The position numbers were made by a program, and so were the translations under genes. A stretch of DNA of 64,000 nt. Source: a bacterium (GTDB taxonomy: Bacteria > Planctomycetota > Planctomycetia > Pirellulales > Pirellulaceae). Shown here piece after piece: positions 1 to 8,047 of the stretch. Numbering within the stretch: the first letter of the stretch is position 1; each line of letters begins with the position of its first letter. The notes under the pieces are model-generated. The model was not told where the DNA came from and did not search any database. It was given only the letters and a program-made list of their open reading frames with translations. Where the stretch lies: positions 1-64,000 of the forward strand of contig JAUIGN010000046.1 of NCBI GenBank assembly GCA_030430075.1. The letters are read 5' to 3'.

Positions 1-377
1 GCAGCGATCGCAAACGCCAGAAACGCGATGATCGGCGGCGCCGGCGAAGGCAATCGAAGTAGCAGCTAACCGATCTGCCCCCTCTGCGTCAACCACAAAC
101 CAGCAACGGTTCTGGTGCGCGCTTACGAATTAGTCTGACCTGTCTTCGACCAGTTGTCGAGTGAAACTCAGGCCGCGGTGGCCACATTGTGAGTCGATAC
201 CTACGCCGCCTTCCGCTCAAACGACTTCATCAGTCTGCCAACGTGCGACGTGACTTCAAGCTGCTCCAGCTTGAGCGATTCAACACCGTCTGACACGCCA
301 CCGAGCCGTTGCCAAAAGTCGCTTCCTGGCAGTCCAGCCGTCACATGACGGAGCTTTCCCATCGTAACAACCCGAGT
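1..377. other. Left-edge stretch without a supported gene
   Basis: Bases 1-69 on the plus strand stay open and end in TAA (residues AAIANARNAM then IGGAGEGNRSSS), so they could be the last 22 codons of a gene that begins outside the window; this is too short to identify. From 70 to 377 I see no convincing gene, RNA or long repeat. Confidence 0.3.
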
Positions 378-776
378 TCACTCACTGTGGCGATAGCATG
401 CCGAGAGCCAGGCGTGAATCGCCCCGCAGATCTCTGCATCCCCCGCTTTCATATTCCTGAACGTACGAATTTGGACGTGTAAGCCCGTGCGTTTGCTCTG
501 TTGCCATGCGGAAGAGGTGTGATCCCAGTTGTCGCCATCGTGAACTAGTTCAATCAGGCCCAGCAAGTGGTCCAGTTCGCAGCCTGCTTGCCTGACGTGA
601 TTCCACACTTGTCGCGACGCACAGGTGATGCGTGGGTCTGCATCGGCCATGGTCTTGCCAGTCCCGGCACCTGCGACGACCAGCAGAGGACTGTCGCCGT
701 GGCGGACCGCTCGACGTTGTTCCTTATTGAGTCCGTCCAGAACGCCGGGATTGCGAGTGCGTTTGCGTTTGGCCAT
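378..776 (-). pseudogene. UvrD/Rep-type helicase N-terminal fragment joined to an unrelated tail
   Basis: The 132-codon frame starts at ATG 776. Residues about 14-43 match the N-terminus of UvrD/PcrA/Rep superfamily 1 helicases: LNKEQRRAVRHGDSPLLVVA is followed by the Walker A motif GAGTGKT. In a real helicase motif Ia and about 600 more residues should follow. Here the frame runs straight from GKT into about 88 residues without helicase motifs (beginning MADADPRITC and ending ACYRHSE) and stops. I read this as a decayed or rearranged helicase remnant fused to the end of another gene. A small functional P-loop protein is possible but less likely. It shares strand with the next two genes of this accessory-looking region. 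Confidence 0.5.
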
Positions 777-1271
777 CGGTGTAATCCTCGTCGCAGTTGC
801 ATCCAGAGATATCGTAGCCTGAATCTGGAATTCTGAAGAGGGCAGCGGTGAAACGGCAGTTCGTGGATCTTGGGCCAATACGTACCAACGTTGGTAGAAA
901 TAATGCGTGGGCAGTTTTGTTGAGATACAGAACATGACCTGTGGTGGCTGAGTGTTCAGCCAGACAGGTCTTAGTTCTGGTTCTACCCATAACCAGAGGT
1001 AGTGCTGGCCTGGTTCTCAAACGCGGTACGGGCTCCAGAGAGGCCGCCAGACGAGCGATCTGCTTACCCGCGTCACTTCTTCGCGGAGCACGGCGATCAC
1101 TCGCCAGCGGCGAGATCACGCCGCTCTACGGTTCGGCCAGAGCAAGTGGGCACATTGTCTTCACTGTTCGCCACATCACTTGCATCTCCCGGCAGGCGGC
1201 GGCCACGAAGCCGCCCGCCCTGCCGGTTTGTCTCTCTCTTTGAATCTTGGGAGTCTTGTATATAAAGGAGC
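777..1271. other. Intergenic stretch without a recognisable gene
   Basis: Short open frames exist on both strands, but none shows a domain, a ribosome binding site with a plausible start, or amino-acid usage I trust. The only structure I see is at its right end, the GTAC dyad array annotated separately. Confidence 0.35.
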
Positions 1272-1341
1272 GTACGCTTGGTACGCACCCTCCGTACAAC
1301 CTAAGGTACGATTTGTACTGACCGGTCCGTACGATTCGTAC
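1272..1341. repeat. Array of GTAC dyads (three GTACGMTTNGTAC copies)
   Basis: Seven GTAC tetramers fall within 70 bases (1272, 1281, 1294, 1306, 1315, 1329, 1338). Six of them form three 13-base units with a constant 9-base offset: GTACGCTTGGTAC at 1272-1284, GTACGATTTGTAC at 1306-1318 and GTACGATTCGTAC at 1329-1341. The array ends one base before the stop codon of the minus-strand winged-helix gene. Regularly spaced dyads beside a replication-type gene suggest iterons or an operator; the function is inference. Confidence 0.6.
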
Positions 1342-2202
1342 TCATCGCTTCTGGGGACGCGTTTTGCATTCGTAGCCGCAGGCTCTGGCAATCTTCCCAG
1401 GTAGCGGACGCAGAATCGTCGTTCTCCCACCTCTGTACTTGGCGTGACTCCGCTCGACGAAGCCGAGCTTGACCAAACCATCGATGACTCGCCGGATGCG
1501 TTGCTCTGGTATGCCGGTCTCCTTGGCCCATCCAGCGTGCGTCTTTGGCTCCCAGATTCGTCCATGCCGCTTAAAGTTGGCCCGCTGCCTGCCGTCACGG
1601 TTTCTGTCGAACCAGTACGTTAGCTGTGCGAGAAGCAAAGCTTGATCGCCGTTATCACAGATCTGGCGGAAGACTGCGTAGACGAGAACAAATCCTTCCT
1701 TCTCGGCTCGTTTGCGAAGACTGGGCGTACCAGAAGTGTGACGTTCCTGAGGTTGGGTAGACTGCTGGTGGAGTTGGGCGTCGTGGCTGCCTGTTCCGAT
1801 TCGACCGTTGGTTGGCCTGCCGTTTCCCCGAGCGGTTTCTCCACGTCGGAGTCGCTCCACCCTCGCCATAGCGGCAGCTACCTGTGCAGCTTCCTCCTCG
1901 GAGTAGTCGTCTTCGTCTGTTTCTTCTTCATCCTCATCGTCGTCGGCTAATCCGAGCCGCTCCGTTCGTTCACTCTCTTCCTTCAACTTCAACGCCTTTA
2001 GCCGAAATCTTTCGGCAGCAGGTATTCGCGGCTCCTCGACTTGGTCCATTGTCCATCGTTCATCGAACTCCTCTTCACCTTTGCCCACGACGGGAAGGAT
2101 ATCCTCCACAGCGAATGCTGTGTCCTCAGGGGGCCTATCGCGTCGACGACGACTGGAAATACCATTGACTGATCTTCTTGGGCTAGCTACGTTGGCGGTC
2201 AT
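1342..2202 (-). CDS. Replication-type winged-helix protein of an accessory element
   Basis: This 286-residue protein has two parts. Residues about 1-165 are low-complexity and charged, with a run of Asp/Glu (LADDDEDEEETDEDDYSEEE). The C-terminal part (about 175-286) looks like the helix-turn-helix region of phage or plasmid replication initiators of the O/DnaD-like type: QALLLAQLTYWFDRN, then KTHAGWAKETGIPEQRIRRV, then LVKLGFVERSHAKYRGGRTT, which is a winged helix with its wing. I chose ATG 2202 because AAGGAGGT lies just before it on the minus strand; an ATG six codons upstream would overlap this ribosome binding site. The downstream GTAC dyads could be its binding sites. The family match is by eye. 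It could equally be a transcription regulator of an integrated element. Confidence 0.6.
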   Translation of the reverse strand: MTANVASPRRSVNGISSRRRRDRPPEDTAFAVEDILPVVGKGEEEFDERWTMDQVEEPRIPAAERFRLKALKLKEESERTERLGLADDDEDEEETDEDDYSEEEAAQVAAAMARVERLRRGETARGNGRPTNGRIGTGSHDAQLHQQSTQPQERHTSGTPSLRKRAEKEGFVLVYAVFRQICDNGDQALLLAQLTYWFDRNRDGRQRANFKRHGRIWEPKTHAGWAKETGIPEQRIRRVIDGLVKLGFVERSHAKYRGGRTTILRPLPGKIARACGYECKTRPQKR

Positions 2203-2242
2203 AGGTGACCTCCTTCTCACTCAAGTCACAAGTGGGTCACAC

Positions 2243-2273
2243 AAGCCCCCGCAGCTCACTACTGCGGGGGCTT
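2243..2273 (+). terminator. Perfect 12-bp hairpin with T-rich tail on the plus strand
   Basis: AAGCCCCCGCAG (2243-2254) pairs perfectly with CTGCGGGGGCTT (2262-2273) across a 7-base loop, followed on the plus strand by TTACTTTT. It looks like a Rho-independent terminator reading left to right, although both flanking genes run on the minus strand. It may block antisense transcription or act as a weak bidirectional terminator between those genes. Confidence 0.6.
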
Positions 2274-2360
2274 TACTTTTACCAACGTGGGTACTTTTAT
2301 CAGGTTCGTCAAGATCACGACGAATCTGCAGGGCTGACGGGGACGGTTCAAGAGCGACCG

Positions 2361-2978
2361 TTACTTCTTCTTCCTCTTCGCCCGAGTCGGTTGCGGCTGC
2401 ACCGCCTCCGCTACCTCGTGCAGATCCTGCATCGCCGTACACGCAGCTTGCAGAGCTTTGCGTAAAGCTGGTGGAAGTTCACCGCGATAAGCCCCTTCGT
2501 CATCTTCAAGTCTGAGCTGATCGTCGAAACGTAGCCAGCTCTCGCTTGTCCTGACTACTTGCCGCACAAGCCCAGCAGCATCAGCGGCGGTCTTGGGCTT
2601 GCCGCCGCCGTATTTTCGCCTCTTGGGGTACCGCTTATCAACTTCGCGTTCTAGTTCTCTGGCCGACCAGTTGTTATGTGCAGCCAGGCTGAGGAGTTTC
2701 CAGCGTTCCTGATCGGACTCGACCTTGAAGACCTTTGGGATGTGGCTCCAGGCCAAGGAATTGCCATCGCGGCAGAGCTTGCAGAGGCGGCCCAAGTCCT
2801 TGTTGTCAAACATTCGAGCAAATTGTTTGGCTCGGTAAACGGTGCCGTGCCCGACGTGTTTCTTCTTCGCAAGCCTGACAGCTTCACCTTCGCCATACGC
2901 TGACTTGGAGGGGAGGCCACAACCCAGAGCATACATCTCTCGGATCTTCTTGATGTTTTCAGCTGCTGAATTCGCCAT
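2361..2978 (-). CDS. DUF1016_N/ParB-like hypothetical protein
   Basis: The product has 205 residues and is basic, ending RAKRKKK. Residues about 85-125 read SLAWSHIPKVFKV, then LSLAAHNNWSARELEREVDK. The pattern WSH, about 20 residues, NWS, RELER recalls the DNA-associated N-terminal domain of DUF1016 (YhcG) proteins and helical ParB-like proteins. An upstream segment (VGHGTVYRAKQFARMF) could be a helix-turn-helix. No nuclease domain follows, so the catalytic half of a full DUF1016 protein is absent. It lies upstream of the winged-helix gene on the same strand, with a hairpin between them. I infer a DNA-binding accessory protein; no function can be assigned. Confidence 0.5.
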   Translation of the reverse strand: MANSAAENIKKIREMYALGCGLPSKSAYGEGEAVRLAKKKHVGHGTVYRAKQFARMFDNKDLGRLCKLCRDGNSLAWSHIPKVFKVESDQERWKLLSLAAHNNWSARELEREVDKRYPKRRKYGGGKPKTAADAAGLVRQVVRTSESWLRFDDQLRLEDDEGAYRGELPPALRKALQAACTAMQDLHEVAEAVQPQPTRAKRKKK

Positions 2979-3207
2979 CAGAGATCCGGCTCCATATCAC
3001 GCCAGCGAACGTCGTTGTAGGGCGTGCGACATGTTGCTGCAACTACCCAGAGATTGACTCGCCCCATGGGGCACCTCGCGTAAAGAGCAGGGAACGAGGA
3101 GAGTCAGACACTTCATTGGGCGGAGGCTTGACGGGAGGTCAAAGACGTACTTTCTTGGCGATTAGAAGATCCTGAATCAGCCGTCCTTTTGTCCCTCAAA
3201 TCGTCCA

Positions 3208-3231
3208 AAAGGTATCACCAAAGGTATCACC
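3208..3231. repeat. 12-bp direct tandem repeat
   Basis: AAAGGTATCACC occurs twice without a gap (3208-3219 and 3220-3231), about 75 bases beyond the 3' end of the tRNA gene. Such short direct repeats occur beside tRNA attachment sites, but no second element end is visible here. Confidence 0.6.
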
Positions 3232-3248
3232 GAGGCCAAGAAATGAAC

Positions 3249-3282
3249 AAAGGAGCGAAGGCCAAATCGCCTTAACTCCTTT
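3249..3282 (-). terminator. Intrinsic terminator after tRNA-Val
   Basis: On the minus strand AAAGGAG and AAGGC pair with GCCTT and CTCCTTT (3249-3255 with 3276-3282, 3258-3262 with 3269-3273), closing a 6-base loop with a 2-base internal mismatch. T-rich sequence follows (TTTGTTCATTTCTT on the minus strand). It lies 23 bases past the tRNA 3' end. Confidence 0.6.
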
Positions 3283-3304
3283 GCACTTATTCACTTCGAT
3301 TGAG

Positions 3305-3378
3305 TGGGCGGTATTGGATTCGAACCAACGACCTCCACGATGTCAACGTGGCGCTCTAACCAACTGAGCTAACCGCCC
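3305..3378 (-). tRNA. tRNA-Val (GAC anticodon)
   Basis: The minus strand folds as a full cloverleaf: acceptor GGGCGGT with ACCGCCC and discriminator A, D arm GCTC-AGTTGGTTA-GAGC, anticodon stem CCACG/CGTGG around loop TTGACAT, and T arm GTTGG-TTCGAAT-CCAAT. The loop gives anticodon GAC, decoding valine GUC/GUU. CCA is not encoded. A terminator hairpin follows. Confidence 0.95.
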
Positions 3379-3810
3379 TCCGTGTGACGCCAGCCCCAAA
3401 TTTGGGGTACCCCCAATCGTGTCGCATGCCAACTGATTTTGATGGGTAACTGGGTCTGGCCAGCAGCCGGCAATCACGTGATCGCGACGTCTGCTGACCG
3501 GGACGCTAATTATAGCGTCTGCCGGACGTTTTACTATCGGGCGGGCAGCTGGTTCCGGTCCAGCTTTTTTGCCGACGCCACGTCCTGCCCCCGTTGCCGA
3601 ATTGGACTTCGCCAATCACGCCTGTAAACCGCCTCGTACCGCACCGCCGAAAGCGACACCGATCCGCCACCTCGCAGCGCACCATCTATTGCCGGAAGTA
3701 TCTGGTTTTCTATACTTTACGAGCCTCGCGTTCCGCCGCGAGCCCCCGTTGTCCGGTGTCCTTTGTATCGACGCCAATCCGCTTTCTTTTGCAAAAAGAC
3801 CCTGATTCAC
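3379..3810. other. Intergenic region upstream of thrS
   Basis: This separates the tRNA gene from thrS. No gene is supported. It contains a candidate promoter near 3689-3716, listed separately. I see no T-box specifier stem or similar leader. Confidence 0.4.
3689..3716 (+). promoter_or_regulatory. Candidate sigma-70-type promoter of thrS
   Basis: TTGCCG (3689-3694) and TATACT (3711-3716) are separated by 16 bases and lie about 95 bases before the thrS start. The match to TTGACA/TATAAT is by eye. Confidence 0.4.
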
Positions 3811-5817
3811 ATGGCCCTTGTTCGCTTACCCGACGGAACTGAACTGCAACTCCCCTCCCCTGCTACTCCGCGAGATGTCGCGGCCGCCATCGGCCCCGGG
3901 CTCGCCAAAGCCGCACTTGCCGCTGTGATTGACGAAAAGACGGTCGGCATTGATGCTCCCCTCCCTGATCGGGAGGAGGCGGTCGACGTGCGGTTGCTCA
4001 CCAAGAAAGACCCCGAAGCACTCGACGTGATGCGGCATTCCTGTGCCCACGTCATGGCTCGGGCCATCATGCGACTGCACGAAGGCGTCCGGCTCGCCTT
4101 CGGACCGACCGTCGAGGGCGGCTTCTATTACGATATCGACCTCGATCACCCGATCTCCGAGGACGATTTCGCCGCCATCGAGGCGGAAATGGCTAAAATC
4201 GTTAAGCTCGACGAGCCCTTTGAACGGATCGAAGAACCGCGTGACCAGGCCCTCCAGATCTGCCGTGACCTCGAGCAGTCCTATAAAGTCGAACATATCG
4301 ACGGCGGCTTGGCCGATCAGGAGACCCTCTCCTTCTACCGGCAGGGCGAATTTCTCGACCTCTGCCGCGGCCCCCACGTCCCCTCGGCCGGTGCCATCGG
4401 GGCCTTCAAAGTACTCTCCGTCGCGGGGGCATACTGGAAAGGCGACCAAAACCGCAAGCAGTTGCAACGCGTTTACGGAACCGCGTTCTTCAGCAAGCAA
4501 GACCTCAACGAGCACTTGCAGCGGATCGAGGAAGCCAAGCGCCGCGACCACCGGGTGCTCGGCAAACAGCTCGAACTGTTCACCATCAACCCGGAAATGG
4601 TGGGCTCCGGCCTGGTGCTCTGGCAGCCCAAAGGAGCCATCATCCGCAACGGGCTGGAGACCTTCGTACGGGACGAACTGCAGATGCGGGGCTACCAGCC
4701 GGTGTACACCCCCAATATCGGTCGTATCGAGCTCTACGAGACCTCGGGCCATTACCCGTACTACAAAGACAGCATGTTCTCGCCCATCACGCTGGAACAT
4801 GAAGAGCAGTACCTGCTCAAGCCGATGAACTGCCCGCACCACGCCATGATCTACAAGACTCGGCCGCGCAGTTATCGAGAGTTGCCTCTGCGGCTGGCCG
4901 AATTCGGTACGGTCTATCGCTACGAGCAGTCGGGCGAGTTGTCGGGGATGACGCGAGTCCGCGGGTTCACTCAGGACGATGCCCACATCTTCTGCACCAG
5001 CGAACAGGTGCCGGACGAGTTCCGTGGCTGCATCGAGATGACCCAAATGGTGCTCGATTTGCTCGGCCTGGCCAGCTACCGCGTGCGGCTCGGCTTCCGC
5101 GAACCGGGCAGTGACAAGTACGTGGGCGATGCCGCCAACTGGGATAAAGCCGAACGCTCGCTGGTCGAAGTCTGCACCAGCCTGGGCATGGAATTCACCG
5201 TCGAACATGGTGAAGCCGCCTTCTATGGTCCCAAAGCCGACTTTGTCGTGACCGACTGCATCGGGCGTGAATGGCAGTTGGGCACCGTGCAATTGGATTA
5301 CAACCTGCCGACGGACGAACGGTTCGGGCTGGAATACATCGGCGCCGACAACAAGCCGCACCAGGCGGTCATGATCCACCGAGCCCCGCTGGGATCGATG
5401 GAGCGATTCATTGGCGTCCTGATCGAACACTTCGCCGGCGCGTTTCCGCTTTGGCTGGCCCCGGAACAGGTGCGCATCCTCTCCGTCAGCCAAAAGTTCG
5501 AAGAGTACGCGCGCCGTGTCGAGCAGCAACTGCGGGCCGCCAGGCTGCGGGTCACCGGGGACTACCGACCGGAAAAAATCGGTGCCAAGATTCGCGACGG
5601 GCAGTTGGAACTGACCCCCTACATGTTCATCATCGGCGGACGGGAAGTCGAAAGCGAGACGGTCGCCGTCCGAGACCGCCTGCTGGGCGACCTGGGACCG
5701 ATGAAGATCGACGAGGCGATCGCGAAAATGCAGGCCGAAATCGCCGCCAAGCAGGTCCGCCAGTCCTTCGACAGCAATGCGGGACTCGGTGAACGGGGCA
5801 CCAATAATGAATACTAA
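3811..5817 (+). CDS. thrS: Threonine--tRNA ligase
   Basis: This cytoplasmic class II synthetase charges tRNA-Thr. The 668-residue product is close to the usual 640. Residues 1-65 form the TGS domain ([17 protein letters not shown]). The editing domain follows, with [10 protein letters not shown] supplying its zinc-type His motif. The catalytic core carries motif 1 near [14 protein letters not shown], motif 2 ([24 protein letters not shown]), the MNCPHH zinc-site cysteine, and motif 3 ([18 protein letters not shown]). The anticodon-binding domain lies at the end. I start at ATG 3811 because the TGS domain begins there; an upstream ATG at 3763 would add 16 residues atypical of the family. The stop codon lies inside a 22-base tandem duplication. 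A long open frame antisense to it is a codon-bias shadow. Confidence 0.97.
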   Translation: MALVRLPDGTELQLPSPATPRDVAAAIGPGLAKAALAAVIDEKTVGIDAPLPDREEAVDVRLLTKKDPEALDVMRHSCAHVMARAIMRLHEGVRLAFGPTVEGGFYYDIDLDHPISEDDFAAIEAEMAKIVKLDEPFERIEEPRDQALQICRDLEQSYKVEHIDGGLADQETLSFYRQGEFLDLCRGPHVPSAGAIGAFKVLSVAGAYWKGDQNRKQLQRVYGTAFFSKQDLNEHLQRIEEAKRRDHRVLGKQLELFTINPEMVGSGLVLWQPKGAIIRNGLETFVRDELQMRGYQPVYTPNIGRIELYETSGHYPYYKDSMFSPITLEHEEQYLLKPMNCPHHAMIYKTRPRSYRELPLRLAEFGTVYRYEQSGELSGMTRVRGFTQDDAHIFCTSEQVPDEFRGCIEMTQMVLDLLGLASYRVRLGFREPGSDKYVGDAANWDKAERSLVEVCTSLGMEFTVEHGEAAFYGPKADFVVTDCIGREWQLGTVQLDYNLPTDERFGLEYIGADNKPHQAVMIHRAPLGSMERFIGVLIEHFAGAFPLWLAPEQVRILSVSQKFEEYARRVEQQLRAARLRVTGDYRPEKIGAKIRDGQLELTPYMFIIGGREVESETVAVRDRLLGDLGPMKIDEAIAKMQAEIAAKQVRQSFDSNAGLGERGTNNEY

Positions 5818-5848
5818 CAAGGCGGGTAATGAATACGAACAAGGCTGG
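5805..5848. repeat. 22-bp tandem duplication spanning the thrS stop
   Basis: Two adjacent 22-base units, 5805-5826 and 5827-5848, both begin TAATGAATAC and differ at two positions. The first copy contains the thrS TAA stop (5815-5817); in the second the same position reads CGAAC. Confidence 0.7.
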
Positions 5849-6170
5849 GCGCGGAACCGCGAGCGAGCGAACAGCGGCGTCAGGTTCGGCCGCTGCCGTT
5901 GGTCGCCCTGGAACGAGTCATGAATAACCTCCGCAATTTCCGCAGGGTGGATGTGCGGCACGTTGTTGATGACACCTGCCGGCACGATCGCAGACTGCAC
6001 GACGTATCGCACAGCATGACCCGCCGAATCGCGAGACAACGCCGACCGCGTTTCAACAGTAGCGAACGTCGCCCTGCACTGGGCGAACGTCGCGGAGCAA
6101 CAGCAGCCCCCGGCGAAGCCATGGGCGGCACCTGGATTTTCCCACCTGACTTGAATTCGCTTCAAAAGTG
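5849..6170. other. thrS-infC intergenic region
   Basis: I see no gene or stable RNA. The region is GC-rich, with small inverted repeats such as GCGCGG-AA-CCGCG right after the duplication. The infC promoter candidate follows it. Confidence 0.4.
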
Positions 6171-6199
6171 TTGACGTCAGCGCAGCCAGCTTCGATACT
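6171..6199 (+). promoter_or_regulatory. Candidate promoter of infC
   Basis: TTGACG (6171-6176) and GATACT (6194-6199) are spaced by 17 bases, close to the sigma-70 consensus. The implied leader to the infC start is about 85 bases. Confidence 0.45.
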
Positions 6200-6289
6200 C
6201 TACGATCGGCGAATCCGCCAATGTTTTCGCCAATTCCGGTTCGTCAACGGGATTGGCAACGAATCCATTTTCACGAAAGGGTTACAACT

Positions 6290-6790
6290 ATCGACCGCGT
6301 TCAAGCTAAGATCAACGAACAGATTCGGGTCAGTCCAGTCCGCGTAGTGGCCGCCGATGGCAGCCAACTGGGCATCATCCCCACGGAAGACGCGCTGGCC
6401 AAAGCCAAGGAAGACGGACTCGACCTCGTTGAGGTGGCGCCCAATGAAAAGCCGCCGGTTTGCCGCATTATGGATTACGGCAAATACAAGTACGACAGGA
6501 AGAAGAAGTCAACGCAACACAGCCACGTCACCAAGGTCAAGGAAATTCGCCTGCGGCCCAAGACCGGGGCCCATGACATTGACTTCAAGGTAAAGAAAGC
6601 CAAAGGATTCCTCGAACACAAGGACAAGGTCCAGGTCTCCGTGATCTTTCGCGGTCGCGAAATGGCCCACATTGATGAGGGTCGGCGCGTCATGCAGAGC
6701 GTGATCGAGGAGCTGATGGAGTACGGCAAGATCGAGAAGAACCCCGAGCAGCATGGCCGCAGGATGACGTGCACGATCGCGCCCAAGTAG
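6290..6790 (+). CDS. infC: Translation initiation factor IF-3, probable ATC start
   Basis: IF-3 binds the 30S subunit, keeps subunits apart and proofreads the start codon. The N domain is recognisable ([14 protein letters not shown], then [20 protein letters not shown], then [20 protein letters not shown]), followed by a basic linker and the C domain ([20 protein letters not shown], then [10 protein letters not shown]). No ATG lies near the expected start. An ATG at 6221 would add 23 atypical residues and has no ribosome binding site. ATC at 6290 has GAAAGGG eight bases upstream and gives 166 residues, the usual size. Non-canonical ATT/ATC starts are a known autoregulatory device in infC of other bacteria, so I prefer ATC 6290. 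Family certain; start moderately so. No rpmI or rplT follows, unlike in many bacteria. Confidence 0.93.
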   Translation: MDRVQAKINEQIRVSPVRVVAADGSQLGIIPTEDALAKAKEDGLDLVEVAPNEKPPVCRIMDYGKYKYDRKKKSTQHSHVTKVKEIRLRPKTGAHDIDFKVKKAKGFLEHKDKVQVSVIFRGREMAHIDEGRRVMQSVIEELMEYGKIEKNPEQHGRRMTCTIAPK

Positions 6791-6958
6791 CGAGTCGGCG
6801 CGCGGCCGGCATGCCCCATCGCTCCGCCACACACCGGAACATGCGAGCGATGACTCACGGAGACCAGGCCGGGTGGCGCCTCGCGACGGCACTTCCAGGA
6901 ACCGCGGACCGCCGTGCTGCGGCTCCTGAAATCACTCGGGAAACCCATCGGAGCAATC

Positions 6959-8047
6959 GTGCTCGACCAGGATGCTAACGCGAGCCTCGAATTGCTCGTC
7001 ACGACCGAACAGCTAGGGAAGCAGTACGGAGATGTGCACGCCCTGGCGGACTGTTCGCTGCAGGTGGCGCGGGGCGAGGTCTTCGGGCTGCTCGGTCCCA
7101 ACGGTGCCGGTAAGACCACACTGATCCGTCTGCTGATGGGTTACCTCAAGCCGACCTCCGGGCGGGCCTGCGTGGACGGCCTGGATGCCACCCACCAGTC
7201 CGTGGAGGTCCGCCAGCGGGTCGCCTATCTGCCGGCCGAGGCCCGCCTGTATCGGCACATGCGTGGCCAGGACACGCTCCGCTTCTTCGCTGATGTGCGA
7301 GCCGGTGGTGACTACCGCCGGTCGCTGGCATTGGCGGAACGGTTCGAACTGGACTTGTCGCGGCGGGTGGCATTCATGTCGACCGGCATGCGGCAGAAAC
7401 TGGCCCTCTCGATCGTCCTGGCAACCGAGGCCCCGCTGCTCATCCTGGACGAACCGACGGCCAATCTGGACCCGACCGTGCGGGGCGCCGTGCTGGACCT
7501 GGTGGCCGAGTCGCGGCAGCAGGGAAGGACGGTGATTTTTTCGTCGCATGTCTTGTCCGAAGTCGAAGAGATTTGCGACCGCGTGGTCATTTTGCGAGCC
7601 GGCCAACTGGTGCATACCCAGGATATCTCGGCGCTCAGGAAGTGCCATCGGATTCACGCCATGATCCAGGGCGAGCCTCCCCTGCCCCCAGACCACCTGC
7701 AGGAACAGCTTTCGATCCGCAGCCCCAACCAGGGTCAGATCGAAATCGACACCTACGGCGAGCTCGGACCACTCCTTGGTTGGCTGGCCACCCTGCCGCT
7801 CACGGAGATGCGGATCGAACCGATCGGCCTGCGGGCCGTCTACGATCGCTTTCACACCAGCTTGGCGATTCCAACCGCGGAAGATGACGGGCAAGTCGCC
7901 GCCGCCGCCGTGACAACCGGCAAGCAGGAAACCACGTCCTCAACCGGTGATAATCTGGTCGCGGCGAGCCATCCGGGGTCCGTCACGGCGGGCCGAGCCC
8001 GGTCTGCTGCGGGCGAGCCCACGGTTTCCGAGGATGAGGGCCGATGA
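6959..8047 (+). CDS. ABC-2 type exporter, ATP-binding subunit
   Basis: This protein would power a membrane exporter with the permease encoded next. All ABC motifs are present: Walker A GPNGAGKTT, a Q-loop region near VRQRVAYLPAEARLY, a signature-like MSTGMRQKLALS, Walker B LLILDEPTANLD and the switch histidine in FSSHVLSEVEEICD. The signature deviates from LSGGQ (STGMR), as is common in ABC-2 ATPases of the NatA/CcmA type. A C-terminal extension of about 120 residues ends in a low-complexity tail. I start at GTG 6959 because GGAG lies five bases before it; GTG 6914 is an alternative without a well-placed ribosome binding site. The end overlaps the permease start (ATGA), so the two are translationally coupled. 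The substrate is unknown. Confidence 0.88.
   Translation: MLDQDANASLELLVTTEQLGKQYGDVHALADCSLQVARGEVFGLLGPNGAGKTTLIRLLMGYLKPTSGRACVDGLDATHQSVEVRQRVAYLPAEARLYRHMRGQDTLRFFADVRAGGDYRRSLALAERFELDLSRRVAFMSTGMRQKLALSIVLATEAPLLILDEPTANLDPTVRGAVLDLVAESRQQGRTVIFSSHVLSEVEEICDRVVILRAGQLVHTQDISALRKCHRIHAMIQGEPPLPPDHLQEQLSIRSPNQGQIEIDTYGELGPLLGWLATLPLTEMRIEPIGLRAVYDRFHTSLAIPTAEDDGQVAAAAVTTGKQETTSSTGDNLVAASHPGSVTAGRARSAAGEPTVSEDEGR

Larger units (their letters stand above)
2979..3304. other. Gene-free stretch between accessory genes and tRNA-Val
   Basis: I see no gene here. It holds a short inverted repeat around 3130-3145 (TTGAC GGGAG GTCAA), a 12-base tandem repeat and the tRNA terminator hairpin, both listed separately. 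A junction between an integrated element and the tRNA would lie here if one exists. Confidence 0.4.

Noticed and set aside
3379-3810. T-box riboswitch upstream of thrS
   Set aside because: No specifier loop, T-box sequence or terminator/antiterminator pair could be found.
3826-6165. 779-codon frame antisense to thrS
   Set aside because: It mirrors thrS exactly, has no domain and is explained by high-GC codon usage.
5849-6170. rpmI/rplT-type genes or an RNA gene between thrS and infC
   Set aside because: No frame resembles ribosomal proteins and no cloverleaf or known RNA fold is visible.
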